Part shown: positions 35,653-47,800 of the stretch, in pieces | How positions within the stretch are numbered: position 1 is the stretch's first letter | Layout of the letters: each line of letters opens with the position of its first letter | Source: Archivesica marissinica | Taxonomy: Eukaryota; Mollusca; Bivalvia; Venerida; Vesicomyidae | DNA: 64,000 bases | NCBI GenBank assembly: GCA_014843695.1 | Contig: CM026393.1 | Span: 9,697,536 to 9,761,535, forward strand | Reading direction: 5' to 3' | The notes under the pieces: generated by a model | Database searches by the model: none | What the model was told of the DNA's origin: nothing | Seen by the model: only the letters and a program-made list of their open reading frames with translations | Translations under genes and position numbers: made by a program

Positions 35653-36197
35653 ATGTATAGATATACTGGCATACAGTATATAGGTATTATAAAGATGTAT
35701 AGATATACTGGCATACAGTATATAGGTATTATAAAGGTGTATATATATACTGGCATACAGTATATAGGTATTATAAAGATGTATAGATATACTGGCATAC
35801 AGTATATAGGTATTATAAAGGTGTATAGATATACTGGCATACAGTATATAGGTATTATAAAGGTGTATAGATATACTGGCATACAGTATATAGGTATTAT
35901 AAAGATGTATAGATATACTGGCATACAGTATATAGGTATTATAAAGATGTATAGATATACTGGCATACAGTATATAGGTATTATAAAGGTGTATAGATAT
36001 ACTGGCATACAGTATATAGGTATTATAAAGATGTATAGATATACTGGCATACAGTATATAGGTATTATAAAGATGTATAGATATACTGGCATACAGTATA
36101 TAGGTATTATAAAGGTGTATAGATATACTGGCATACAGTATATAGGTATTATAAAGATGTATAGATATACTGGCATACAGTATATAGGTATTATAAA
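35653..36197. repeat. 42-bp minisatellite with a hairpin in every unit, about 13 units
   Basis: The unit contains ATGTATAGATATACTGGCAT and ACAGTATATAGGTATTATAA plus AG. ATATACTG and CAGTATAT form an 8-bp stem around GCATA in each unit. Units differ almost only at A/GTGTATA. ORFs on both strands are read-through. Confidence 0.95.
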
Positions 36198-36299
36198 ACA
36201 TACAACATAGCACAGTATTGAAACAATAGACTCACATTTCATTTAACCATTCGGAAATGTGGCGCATAAACAGCCTAAATCATTTGTCGACTATCCAGC

Positions 36300-36600
36300 T
36301 ATTATTAGCGGTAGAATACACCGGATGCCCCCGAGTGGTATTTCAGGCACAGAGGGGATCCGGGTAGAACAACCGTCCGCAACCCAGGCTTAAAGCCGTA
36401 ACATTCGACACCTACATTGGGAATTCGAGCCTACAGCAATGAGGGACAAGTGATTTAACTGTCGATGACCTTAACCACTCGGCCAAGGACACCCCACCTT
36501 TCAATCCTCTACCTTTCCGTCGTTTGTGGGAAGAAACCCACTTCAGAATGTAGGATGCTTCACTTCCAATCAGGTATCGGGCTGAACCCTCTATCAATAT
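36300..36600 (-). mobile_element. SINE with tRNA Leu/Ser-like head (family D)
   Basis: On the minus strand 36497-36421 reads GTCCTTGGCCGAGTGGTTAA (A box of type II tRNAs) and GGCTCGAATTCCC (B box). The presumed body continues toward 36300 with GATCCCCTCTGTGCCTGAAA. The 63-codon minus ORF over the head (LAEWLR...) is a read-through artefact often seen at such SINEs. Boundaries are approximate. Confidence 0.65.
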
Positions 36601-36832
36601 CAATTTAATGTGTATTTAGTTTAAACATATTTATTGTCTATCATGTACATGATTATTTACAACAATTGTATTAAGGAATTGGACAGAAAGCTATACTGCT
36701 TACGGTTGTCCTCTCCTTCCTACATAGTTCACACAAACATTTCAATAATCTGTTTTTGTGTGTAAACTATATGGAATATGTAATTGAACGCCCCATATTT
36801 CTACATGTGTAGAACCATATATTCACGGTATA
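36601..36832. other. unique spacer
   Basis: Nothing recognised. Confidence 0.4.
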
Positions 36833-38304
36833 GTGACTGGATCCATTGGAGTCCACACCTACCATCTCTTCATGGTATCCACTTTCCGACATATATTGTG
36901 ACTGGATCCATTGGAGTCCACAGCTACCATCTCTTCATGGTATCCACTTTCCGGCTTATATAGTGACTGGATCCATTGGAGTCCACACCTACCATCTCTT
37001 CATGGTATCCACTTTCCGGCTTATAGAGTGACTGGATCCATTGGAGTCCACACCTACCATCTCTTCATGGTATCCACTTTCCGGTTTATATAGTGACTGG
37101 ATCCATTGGAGTCCACACCTACCATCTCTTCATGGTATCCACTTTTCGGTTTATATAGTGACTGGATCCATTGGAGTCCACACCTACCATCTCTTCATGG
37201 TATCCACTTTCCGGTTTATATAGTGACTGGATCCATTGGAATCCACACCTACCATCTCTTCATGGTATCCACTTTCCGACTTATATAGTGACTGGATCCA
37301 TTGGAGTCCACACCTACCATCTCTTCATTGTATGCACTTTCCGGCTTATATAGTGACTGGATCCATTGGAGTCCACACCTACCATCTATTCATGGTATGC
37401 ACTTTCCGGTTTATATAGTGACTGGATCCATTGGAATCCACACCTACCATCTCTTCATGGTATCCACTTTCCGACTTATATAGTGCCTGGATTCATTGGA
37501 TTCCACACCTACCATCTCTTCATGGTATCCACTTTCCGACTTATATAGTGCCTGGATTCATTGGAGTCCACACCTATCATCTCTTCATTGTATCCACTTT
37601 CCGGCTTATATAGTGACTGGATCCATTGGAGTCCACACCTATCATCTCTTCATGGTATCCACTTTCCGGCTTATATAGTGCCTGGATCCATTGGAGTCCA
37701 CACCTACCATCTCTTCATGGTATCCACTTTCCGGTTTATATAGTGACTGGATCCATTGGAGTCCACACCTACCACCTCTTCATGGTATCCACTTTCCGGC
37801 TTATATAGTGACTGGATCCATTGGAGTCCACAGCTACCATCTCTTAATGGTATCCACTTTCCGACTTATATAGTGACTGGATCCATTGGAGTCCACACCT
37901 ACCATCTCTTCATGGTATCCACTTTCCGGCTTATAGAGTGACTGGATCCATTGGAGTCCACAGCTACCATCTCTTCATGGTATCCACTTTGCGGTTTATA
38001 TAGCGACTGGATCCATTGGAGTCCACACCTACCATCTCTTCATGGTATCCACTTTCCGACTTATATAGTGACTGCATCCATTGGAGTCCACAGCTACCAC
38101 CTCTTCATGGTATCCACTTTCCGGTTTATATAGTGACTGGATCCTTTGGAGTCCACAGCTACCATCTCTTCATGGTATCCACTTTCCAACTGATATAGTG
38201 ACTGGATCCATTGGAGTCCACACCTACCATCTCTTCATGGTATCCACTTTCCGGCTTTTACAGCCACTGGATCCATTGGAGTCCACAGCTACCATATCTT
38301 CATG
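36833..38304. repeat. 65-bp minisatellite, about 22.6 units
   Basis: The unit contains GTGACTGGATCCATTGGAGT, CCACACCTACCATCTCTTCA and TGGTATCCACTTTCCGGCTT plus ATATA. GGATCC (BamHI) occurs in most units. A 65-bp period yields a ladder of near-identical 60-codon ORFs, none a gene. The array is cut mid-unit by a SINE. Confidence 0.96.
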
Positions 38305-38486
38305 GTGTGTGTTTTACGTTTATTTATCGTCGCTACCGGTTGCCCATATGAGCGACGTCTCCTGAAGAGATTAGTCATTTTAGATTTTGTATGATAGTGC
38401 AATGATACAGACAGAGACCCATTCCAGCGTCTCCTCTGGTTCTTTTACGTGCACGGTGTAAAGCACCGACACGAGACCTCGGTTAT
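38305..38486 (-). mobile_element. SINE family A, minus, headless
   Basis: Same tail and body as 31865-32118 up to ACGAGACCTCGGTT, then unrelated sequence. It terminates the 65-bp array exactly after ...CTTCATGGT. Confidence 0.88.
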
Positions 38487-38757
38487 GACCCAACATGAAT
38501 TTGACACTCTTCGGTGGCGGCCATTTTGGATTTGTCAAGTTTATGGGTACACCGTTAAAGGTACAGCCGGTCAAACCCCATAAATCGATTTAGAGCATAT
38601 AAATACGCCATCAGTGTAGTGTGTATATAATGAGGAAATTAGTTCATATACAGTGGATACCAGCAGCATGTTCCTAGGTTATACATTGCCATAGATACAG
38701 CTAGTAACTGATGGATACCATTGGTATTAAAGCATCAATATATCTGTTGAATTACGT
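38487..38757. other. unique spacer
   Basis: Contains GTGGCGGCCATTTTGGATTT, of unknown meaning. No gene. Confidence 0.4.
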
Positions 38758-41700
38758 AGCACGACCATTGTAGCGGGACCAGGGACCATTGTAGCGGAAC
38801 CAGGCACCATTGTAGCGGGACCAGGCACCACTGTAGCGGGAAAAGGGACCATTGTAGCGGAACTAGAGACCATTGTAGCGGGACTAGGCACCATTGTAGC
38901 GGGAACAGGGACCATTGTAGCGGAACTAGAGACCATTGTAGCGGGACCAGGCACCATTGTAGCGGGAACAGGGACCATTGTAGCGGAACTAGAGACCATT
39001 GTAGCGGGACCAGGCACCATTGTAGCGGGAACAGGGACCATTGTAGCGGAACTAGAGACCATTGTAGCGGGACCAGGGACCATTGTAGCGGAACTAGAGA
39101 CCATTGTAGCGGGACCAGGCACCATTGTAGCGGGAACAGGGACCATTGTAGCGGAACTAGAGACCATTGTAGCGGGACCAGGCACCATTGTAGCGGAACT
39201 AGAGACCATTGTAGCGGGACCAGGCACCATTGTAGCGGAACTAGAGACCATTGTAGCGGGACCAGGCACCATTGTAGCGGGAACAGGGACCATTGTAGCG
39301 GAACTAGAGACCATTGTAGGGGACCAGGGACCATTGTAGCGGGACCAGGGACCATTGTAGCGGGACCAGGGACAATTATAACGGAACCATTGTAGCGGAA
39401 CCAGGGACCATTGTAGCAGGGACCATTGTAGCGGAACCAGGGACCATTGTAGCGGGACCAGGAACCATTGTAGCGGGACCAGGGACCAATGTAGCGGAAC
39501 CATTGTAGCGGAACTAGGGACCATTGTAGCAGGGACCATTGTAGCGGAACCAGGGACCATTGTAGCGGGACCAGGAACCATTGTAGCGGGACCAGGGACC
39601 AATGTAGCGGAACCATTGTAGCGGAACCAGGAACCATTGTAGCGGGACCAGGGACCATTGTAGCGGAATCAGGGACCATTGTAGCGGGACCAGGGACCAT
39701 TGAAGCGGAACCAGGGACCATTGTAGCGGAACTAGAGACCATTGTAGCGGGACCAGGCACTATTGTAGCGGGAACAGGGACCATTGTAGCGGAACTAGAG
39801 ACCATTGTAGCGGGACCAGGGACCATTGTAGCGGGACCAGGGACCATTGTAGCGGGACCAGGGACCATTGTAGCGGGACCAGGGACCATTGTAGCGGGAC
39901 CAGGGACCATTGTAGCGGAACCAGGGACCATTGTAGCGGGACCAGGAACCATTGTATACATAGCGAGACCATTGTAGCGGGACCAGGGACCATTGTAGCG
40001 GGACCAGGGACCATTGTAGGGGACCAGGGACCATTGTAGGGGACCAGGGACCATTGTAGGGGACCAGGGACCATTGTAGGGGACCAGGGACCATTGTAGC
40101 GGAACTAGAGACCATTGTAGCGGGACCAGGCACCATTGTAGCGGAACTAGAGACCATTGTAGCGGGACCAGGCACCATTGTAGCGGGAACAGGGACCATT
40201 GTAGCGGAACTAGAGACCATTGTAGGGGACCAGGGACCATTGTAGCGGGACCAGGGACCATTGTAGCGGGACCAGGGACAATTATAACGGAACCATTGTA
40301 GCGGAACCAGGGACCATTGTAGCAGGGACCATTGTAGCGGAACCAGGGACCATTGTAGCGGGACCAGGGACCATTGTAGCGGGACCAGGGACAATTATAA
40401 CGGAACCATTGTAGCGGAACCAGGGACCATTGTAGCAGGGACCATTGTAGCGGAACCAGGGACCATTGTAGCGGGACCAGGAACCATTGTAGCGGGACCA
40501 GGGACCAATGTAGCGGAACCATTGTAGCGGAACCAGGAACCATTGTAGCGGGACCAGGGACCATTGTAGCGGAATCAGGGACCATTGTAGCGGGACCAGT
40601 GACCATTGAAGCGGAACCAGGGACCATTGTAGCGGAACTAGAGACCATTGTAGCGGGACCAGGCACCATTGTAGCGGGAACAGGGACCATTGTAGCGGAA
40701 CTAGAGACCATTGTAGCGGGACCAGGGACCATTGTAGCGGGACCAGGGACCATTGTAGCTGGACCAGGGACCATTGTAGCGGGACCAGGGACCATTGTAG
40801 CGGGACCAGGGACCATTGTAGCGGAACCAGGGACCATTGTAGCGGGACCAGGAACCATTGTATACATAGCGGGACCATTGTAGCGGGACCAGGGACCATT
40901 GTAGCGGGACCAGGGACCATTGTAACGGGACCATTGTAGGGGACCAGGGACCATTGTAGGGGACCAGGGACCATTGTAGGGGACCAGGGACCATTGTAGC
41001 GGGACCAGGGACCATTGTAGCGGAACCAGGGACCATTGTAGCGGGACCAGGGACCATTGTAGCGGAACCAGGGACCATTGTAGCGGGACCAGGAACCATT
41101 GTAGCGGAACCAGGGACCATTGTAGCGGAACCAGGGACCATTGTAGCGGGACCATGGACCATTGTAGCGGGACCAGGGACCATTGTAGCGGGACCAGGGA
41201 CCATTGTAGCGGGACCAGGGACCATTGTAGCGGGACCAGGGACCATTGTAGCGGGACCAGGGACCATTGTAGCGGAACCAGGGACCATTGTAGCGGAACC
41301 AGGGACCATTGTAGCGGGACCAGGAACCATTGTAGCGGGACCATTGTAGGGGACCATGGACCATTGTAGGGGACCAGGGACCATTGTAACGGGACCATTG
41401 TAGGGGACCAGGGACCATTGTAGGGGACCAGGGACCATTGTAGGGGACCAGGGACCATTGTAGGGGACCAGGGACCATTGTAGCGGGACCAGGGACCATT
41501 GTAGCGGGACCAGGGACCATTGTAGCGGGACCAGGGACCATTGTAGCGGGACCAGGAACCATTGTAGCGGGACCATTGTAGCGGGACCAGTGACCATTGT
41601 AGCGGGACCAGGGACCATTGTAACGGGACCATTGTAGGGGACCATGGACCATTGTAGGGAACCTGGGACCATTGTAACGGGACCATTGTAGGGGACCAGG

Positions 41701-41785
41701 GACCAGTGTAGGGGACCAGGGACCATTGTAGGGGACCAGGGACCATTGTAGCGGGACCAGGGACCATTGTAGAGGAACCATTATT
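38758..41785. repeat. 21-bp minisatellite, about 144 units, with higher-order duplication
   Basis: The basic unit is ACCATTGTAGCGGGACCAGGG; variants include GGAACTAGAG, GGAACAGGG and a 20-mer with TAGGGGACC. Rare markers (GACAATTATAACGG; TTGTATACATAGC at 39954 and 40860) show a duplicated segment of about 906 bp. The minus strand is open for 1017 codons (PLQWSLV-like heptads), an effect of 21-bp periodicity. Confidence 0.95.
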
Positions 41786-41822
41786 CACCGTTGGAATATC
41801 TCCGAGCGTAGTCCTGACACTG

Positions 41823-42870
41823 GTGATGTATTCTGCTATGGTGATCTATCTATCTATCTATCTATCTTCCTATTAGTCAAACCCCTGATGGGGACCTTAG
41901 ACTTTGACGCGCGTCAACTGACACGAATGTTAGTAAGAAATGAAATAAAAGATGATAAAAGAATGATGTTAGGTTGGTTAAAAACAGGTTAAGAACAGGG
42001 CAGGTTTATTTAGGGAGAAACATGTTCAATCCGACTTACAGCCAGATTGAACTGTGGGCCAGACAAGGTGACAATATATGGGGGCAAAGCATTCCAGTGG
42101 ACAATGGTTCTTGGAAAGAAGGAATATTTATGGTAGTCAGTCACTGTTTGGAACTGTCGGAATGCTTGGGAATGGGATGTTCTGGAAGATCTTGTATTTG
42201 GGGTAAGGGGTGATGTATTCTGCTATTGTGATGTATTCTGCTATGGTGATGTATTCTGCTATTGTGATGTATTCTGCTATGGTGATGTATTCTGCTATTG
42301 TGATGTATTCTGCTATTGTGATGTATTCTGCTATGGTGATGTATTCTGCTATGGTGATGTATTCTGCTATGGTGATGTATTCTGCTATGGTAATGTATTC
42401 TGCTATTGTGATGTATTCTGCTATTGTGATGTATTCTGCTATTGTGATGTATTCTGCTATTGTGATGTATTCTGCTATTGTGATGTATTCTGCTATTGTG
42501 ATGTATTCTGCTATGGTGATGTATTCTGCTATTGTGATGTATTCTGCTATGGTGATGTATTCTGCTATTGTGATGTATTCTGCTATTGTGATGTATTCTG
42601 CTATGGTGATGTATTCTGCTATGGTGATGTATTCTGCTATGGTGATGTATTCTGCTATGGTAATGTATTCTGCTATTGTGATGTATTCTGCTATTGTGAT
42701 GTATTCTGCTATTGTGATGTATTCTGCTATTGTGATGTATTCTGCTATTGTGATGTATTCTGCTATTGTGATGTATTCTGCTATGGTGATGTATTCTGCT
42801 ATTGTGATGTATTCTGCTATGGTGATGTATTCTGCTATTGTGATGTATTCTGCTATGGTGATGTAGTCTG
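41823..42870. repeat. 18-bp minisatellite, about 37 units, split by a retroelement
   Basis: The unit is TGATGTATTCTGCTATTG or TGATGTATTCTGCTATGG. One unit lies at 41823-41845 and the rest at 42209-42870, the insertion separating them. The GGTAATG marker at 42389 and 42659 shows a 270-bp (15-unit) higher-order repeat. Confidence 0.95.
41846..42208 (-). mobile_element. LINE/SINE 3'-end fragment with (ATCT)n tail, inserted into the 18-bp array
   Basis: Starts with CTATCTATCTATCTATC, then CAAACCCCTGATGGGGACCT; GGTGAT flanks both sides (41840-41845 and 42209-42214) as a 6-bp target duplication. The orientation implies the 3' tail is at the left. No RT motif is legible in the 363 bp. Confidence 0.65.
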
Positions 42871-43425
42871 CTATGGTTATGCTTAGAGTTTGTGACAATG
42901 TGTCTCTATAGTTTGACTGTATCAGCAAAAAAAAGATATTGATATCTATAATTACTGTTACATATAGATCGTAATCAAATAATTACACAAACTATTTTAA
43001 TAAAATATCTGATTGTAAAATGTTCAAACGATTTATGTTCATGTGTTACTAATTACAAGTATAATATGAAGTGCTATACGATCCGGGAAGCTACTTTGAT
43101 CCTATTAATTATCTACTTAATCCGCGTGAGCACGAGCCTAATTAAATGGTCAGGGTGTTATTCTATATTGTTTTAAATAAACGTTAATGTATATTCTACC
43201 TGTTATATTCTCACGTACCACATTCAGTGCAGACAGATTGATGTGTTCTACTAATGTGTTTGACCGTATAACATGATATCCTTGATACCATCTGATAACA
43301 AGATCAAATATATTTCTTCATTAAATGTAATGAGTTTTGTAACAATATCAATTTCACACGAATTTAATTTTGACAAATATTTTGGATGTGTATGGGCACA
43401 CTGCATGACGTACGTGGTTAACAAG
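42871..43425. other. unique AT-rich spacer
   Basis: No gene, RNA or repeat recognised. Confidence 0.5.
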
Positions 43426-43908
43426 GAGTACTGCCATCGTTGAGTACTACCATCGTTGAGTACTGCCGTCGTTGAGTACTACCATCGTTGAGTACTGCCG
43501 TCGTTGAGTACTACCATCGTTGAGTACTACCATCGTTGAGTACTGCCGTCGTTGAGTACTACCATCGTTGAGTACTGCCATCGTTGAGTACTACCATCGT
43601 TGAGTACTGCCATCGTTGAGTACTGCCATCGTTGAGTACTGCCGTCGTTGAGTACTGCCGACGTTGAGTACTGCCGTCGTTGAGTACTGCCGTCGTTGAG
43701 TACTGCCATCGTTGAGTACTGCCGTCGTTGAGTACTGCCATCGTTGAGGACTGCCATCGTTGAGGACTGCCATCGTTGAGTACTGCCATCGTTGAGTACT
43801 GCCATCGGTGAGTACTGCCATCGTTGAGTACTGCCATCGTTGAGTACTGCCATCGTTGAGTACTGCCATCGTTGAGTACTGCCATCGTTGAGTACTGCCA
43901 TCGTTGAG
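43426..43908. repeat. 16-bp minisatellite, about 30 units
   Basis: The unit is TACTGCCATCGTTGAG with TACTACCATC and TACTGCCGTC variants; the left part shows an alternating pattern. 43909-44020 is unique. ORFs over it (NDGSTQRWQYST-like) are read-through. Confidence 0.95.
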
Positions 43909-44019
43909 ATATAGAAACTGACGACATACTTATTGTAATAATGAAACGAACGCCCCTGAAAATACCCCTCCTCGGGATAATAGTCCACCGAATACTGACG
44001 AAAATACATTATTTTATAG

Positions 44020-44020
<1 letters not shown>

Positions 44021-44104
<84 letters not shown>

Positions 44105-44105
44105 C
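44021..44105. repeat. (ATTG)n microsatellite
   Basis: About 21 GATT/ATTG tetramers, next to TTTATTGAACTTTATAACAG. This is the arrangement expected of a minus-strand retroelement tail. Confidence 0.95.
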
Positions 44106-44622
44106 TGATTAATTGATTTATTGAACTTTATAACAGCCCTATTGAGAATGAACTAATTACCGAGAGTTACAAGCTGATTAACACTACTAATTAACGAGAG
44201 TTACAAGCTGATTAAAACTATTAATTAACGAGAGTTACAAGCTGATTAACACTATCTAATTAACGAGAGTTACAAGCTGATTAAAACTACTAATTAACGA
44301 GAATTACAAGCTGATTAAAACTACTAATTACCGAGAGTTACAAGCTGATTAACACTACTAATTAACGAGAGTTACAAGCTGATTAAAACTATTAATTAAC
44401 GAGAGTTACAAGCTGATTAACATTATCTAATTAACGAGAGTTACCAGCTGATTAAAACTACTAATTAACGAGAATTACAAGCTGATTAAAACTATCTAAT
44501 TAACGAGAGTTACAAGCTGATTAAAACTACTAATTAACGAGAGTTACAAGCTGATTAAAACTACTAATTAACGAGAGTTACAAGCTGATTAAAACTATCT
44601 AATTAACGAGAGTTGATTAAAA
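44106..44622. repeat. 34-bp tandem array, about 14 units, next to a retroelement-like tail
   Basis: The unit contains TAATTAACGAGAGTTACAAG and CTGATTAAAACTAC. It follows GAACTTTATAACAGCCCTAT and the (ATTG)n tail, the same tail-then-array layout as at 3766-3860. Confidence 0.9.
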
Positions 44623-44823
44623 CTATCAAAAGTGAAGTAATAAGTATTGTTCAAATACTCGATCGCCGTTGTAGATACAGTCAAACCTGTCTTAAACAGA
44701 CAGCCACAGGAATCACAGAACGTGGCTGCTTAGAGCATGGTGGCTGTTTATTAGAGGTAAAATGTATAACATAATGAGATTCTGGAAACTGGCTGTTGAA
44801 TAGGGGTTGGCTGTTTAATAGTT
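44623..44823. repeat. dispersed-element-like segment next to the 8.5-kb satellite
   Basis: Contains ACAGTCAAACCTGTCTTAAA and repeated GTGGCTG/TGGCTGTTTA motifs at 44720-44815. It runs without a break into the first 30-bp unit (GTTACCACTAACACAAG). No ORF. Confidence 0.45.
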
Positions 44824-47800
44824 GTTACCACTAACACAAGTTAGACTGTATATCTGACCACTAACACAGGTTACACTGTATATCTGACCACTAACACAGG
44901 CTACACTGTATATCTGACCACTAACACAGGTTACACTGTATATCTGACCACTAACACAGGCTACACTGTATATCTGACCACTAACACGGGTTAGACTGTA
45001 TATCTGACCACTAACACAGGTTTGTATATCTGACCACTAACACAGGTTACACTGTATATCTGACCACTAACATAGGCTACACTGTATATCTGACCACTAA
45101 CACAGGTTATACTGTATATCTGACCACTAACACAGGTTACACTGTATATCTGACCACTAACACATGTTATACTGTATATCTGACCACTAACACAGGTTAC
45201 ACTGTATATCTGACCACTAACACAGATTATACTGTATATCTGACCACTAACACAGGTTACACTGTATATCTGACCACTAACACAGGTTATACTGTATATC
45301 TGACCACTAACACATGCTACACTGTATATCTGACCACTAACACGGGTTATACTGTATATCTGACCACTAACACGGGTTATACTGTATATCTGACCACTAA
45401 CACAGGTTACACTGTATATCTGACCACTAACACAGGTTTCACTGTAGAGGTGACCACTAACACGTGTTTGTATATCTGACCACTAACACAGGTTACACTG
45501 TATATCTGACCACTAACACAGGTTATACACTAACACAGGCTACACTGTATATCTGACCACTAACACAGGTTACACTGTATATCTGACCACTAACACAGGT
45601 TTCACTGTAGAGGTGACCACTAACACGGGTTTGTATATCTGACCACTAACACAGGTTACACTGTATATCTGACCACTAATACAGGTTAGACTGTATATCT
45701 GACCACTAACACAGGCTACACTGTATATCTGACCACTAACACAGGCTACACTGTATATCTGACCACTAACACAGGTTATACTGTATATCTGACCACTAAC
45801 ACAGGTTATACTGTATATCTGGCCACTAACACAGGTTAGACTGTATATCTGACCACTAACACAGGCTACACTGTATATCTGACCACTAACACAGGTTACA
45901 CTCTATATCTGACCACTAACACATGTTATACTGTATATCTGACCACTAACACAGGTTACACTGTATATCTGACCACTAGCACAGGTTATACTGTATATCT
46001 GACTACTAACACAGGTTTGTATATCTGACCACTAACACAGGTTACACTGTATATCTAACCACTAGCACAGGTTTGTATATCTGACCACTAACACAGGTTT
46101 GTATATCTGACCACTAACACAGGTTACACTGTATATCTGACCACTAGCACAGGTTTGTATATCTGACCACTAACACAGGTTTGTATATCTGACCACTAAC
46201 ACAGGTTACACTGTATATCTGACCACTAACACAGGTTATACTGTATATCTGACCACTAACACATGTTACACTGTATATCTGACCACTAACACAGGTTATA
46301 CTGTATATCTGACCACTAACACAGGCTACACTGTATATCTGACCACTAACACGGGTTATACTGTATATCTGACCACTAACACGGGTTATACTGTATATCT
46401 GACCACTAACACAGGTTACACTGTATATCTGACCACTAACACAGGTTTCACTGTAGAGGTGACCACTAACACGGGTTTGTATATCTGACCACTAACACAG
46501 GTTACACTGTATATCTGACCACTAACACAGGTTATACACTAACACAGGCTACACTGTATATCTGACCACTAACACAGGTTACACTGTATATCTGACCACT
46601 AAAACAGGTTTCACTGTAGAGGTGACCACTAACACGGGTTTGTATATCTGACCACTAACACAGGTTACACTGTATATCTGACCACTAATACAGGTTAGAC
46701 TGTATATCTGACCACTAACACAGGCTACACTGTATATCTGACCACTAACACAGGCTACACTGTATATCTGACCATTAACACAGGTTATACTGTATATCTG
46801 ACCACTAACACAGGTTATACTGTATATCTGACCACTAACACAGGTTACACTGTATATCTGACCACTAACACATGTTATACTGTATATCTGACCACTAACA
46901 CAGGTTACACTGTATATCTGACCACTAACACAGATTATACTGTATATCTGACCACTAACACAGGTTACACTGTATATCTGACCACTAACACAGGTTATAC
47001 TGTATATCTGACCACTAACACATGCTACACTGTATATCTGACCACTAACACGGGTTATACTGTATATCTGACCACTAACACGGGTTAGACTGTATATCTG
47101 ACCACTAACACAGGTTTGTATATCTGACCACTAACACAGGTTACACTGTATATCTGACCACTAACATAGGCTACACTGTATATCTGACCACTAACACAGG
47201 TTATACTGTATATCTGACCACTAACACAGGTTACACTGTATATCTGACCACTAACACATGTTATACTGTATATCTGACCACTAACACAGGTTACACTGTA
47301 TATCTGACCACTAACACAGATTATACTGTATATCTGACCACTAACACAGGTTACACTGTATATCTGACCACTAACACAGGTTATACTGTATATCTGACCA
47401 CTAACACATGCTACACTGTATATCTGACCACTAACACGGGTTATACTGTATATCTGATCACTAACACGGGTTATATTGTATATCTGACCACTAACACAGG
47501 TTACACTGTATATCTGACCACTAACACAGGTTTCACTGTAGAGGTGACCACTAACACGTGTTTGTATATCTGACCACTAACACAGGTTACACTGTATATC
47601 TGACCACTAACACAGGTTATACACTAACACAGGCTACACTGTATATCTGACCACTAACACAGGTTACACTGTATATCTGACCACTAACACAGGTTTCACT
47701 GTAGAGGTGACCACTAACACGGGTTTGTATATCTGACCACTAACACAGGTTACACTGTATATCTGACCACTAATACAGGTTAGACTGTATATCTGACCAC

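Noticed and set aside
36412..36603. Minus ORF containing LAEWLRSSTVKSL
   Set aside because: It is translation across a tRNA Leu/Ser-like SINE head, a familiar artefact.
38735..41788. Minus-strand 1017-codon ORF
   Set aside because: Read-through of a 21-bp array; the peptide is a seven-residue repeat and adjacent frames are open as well.
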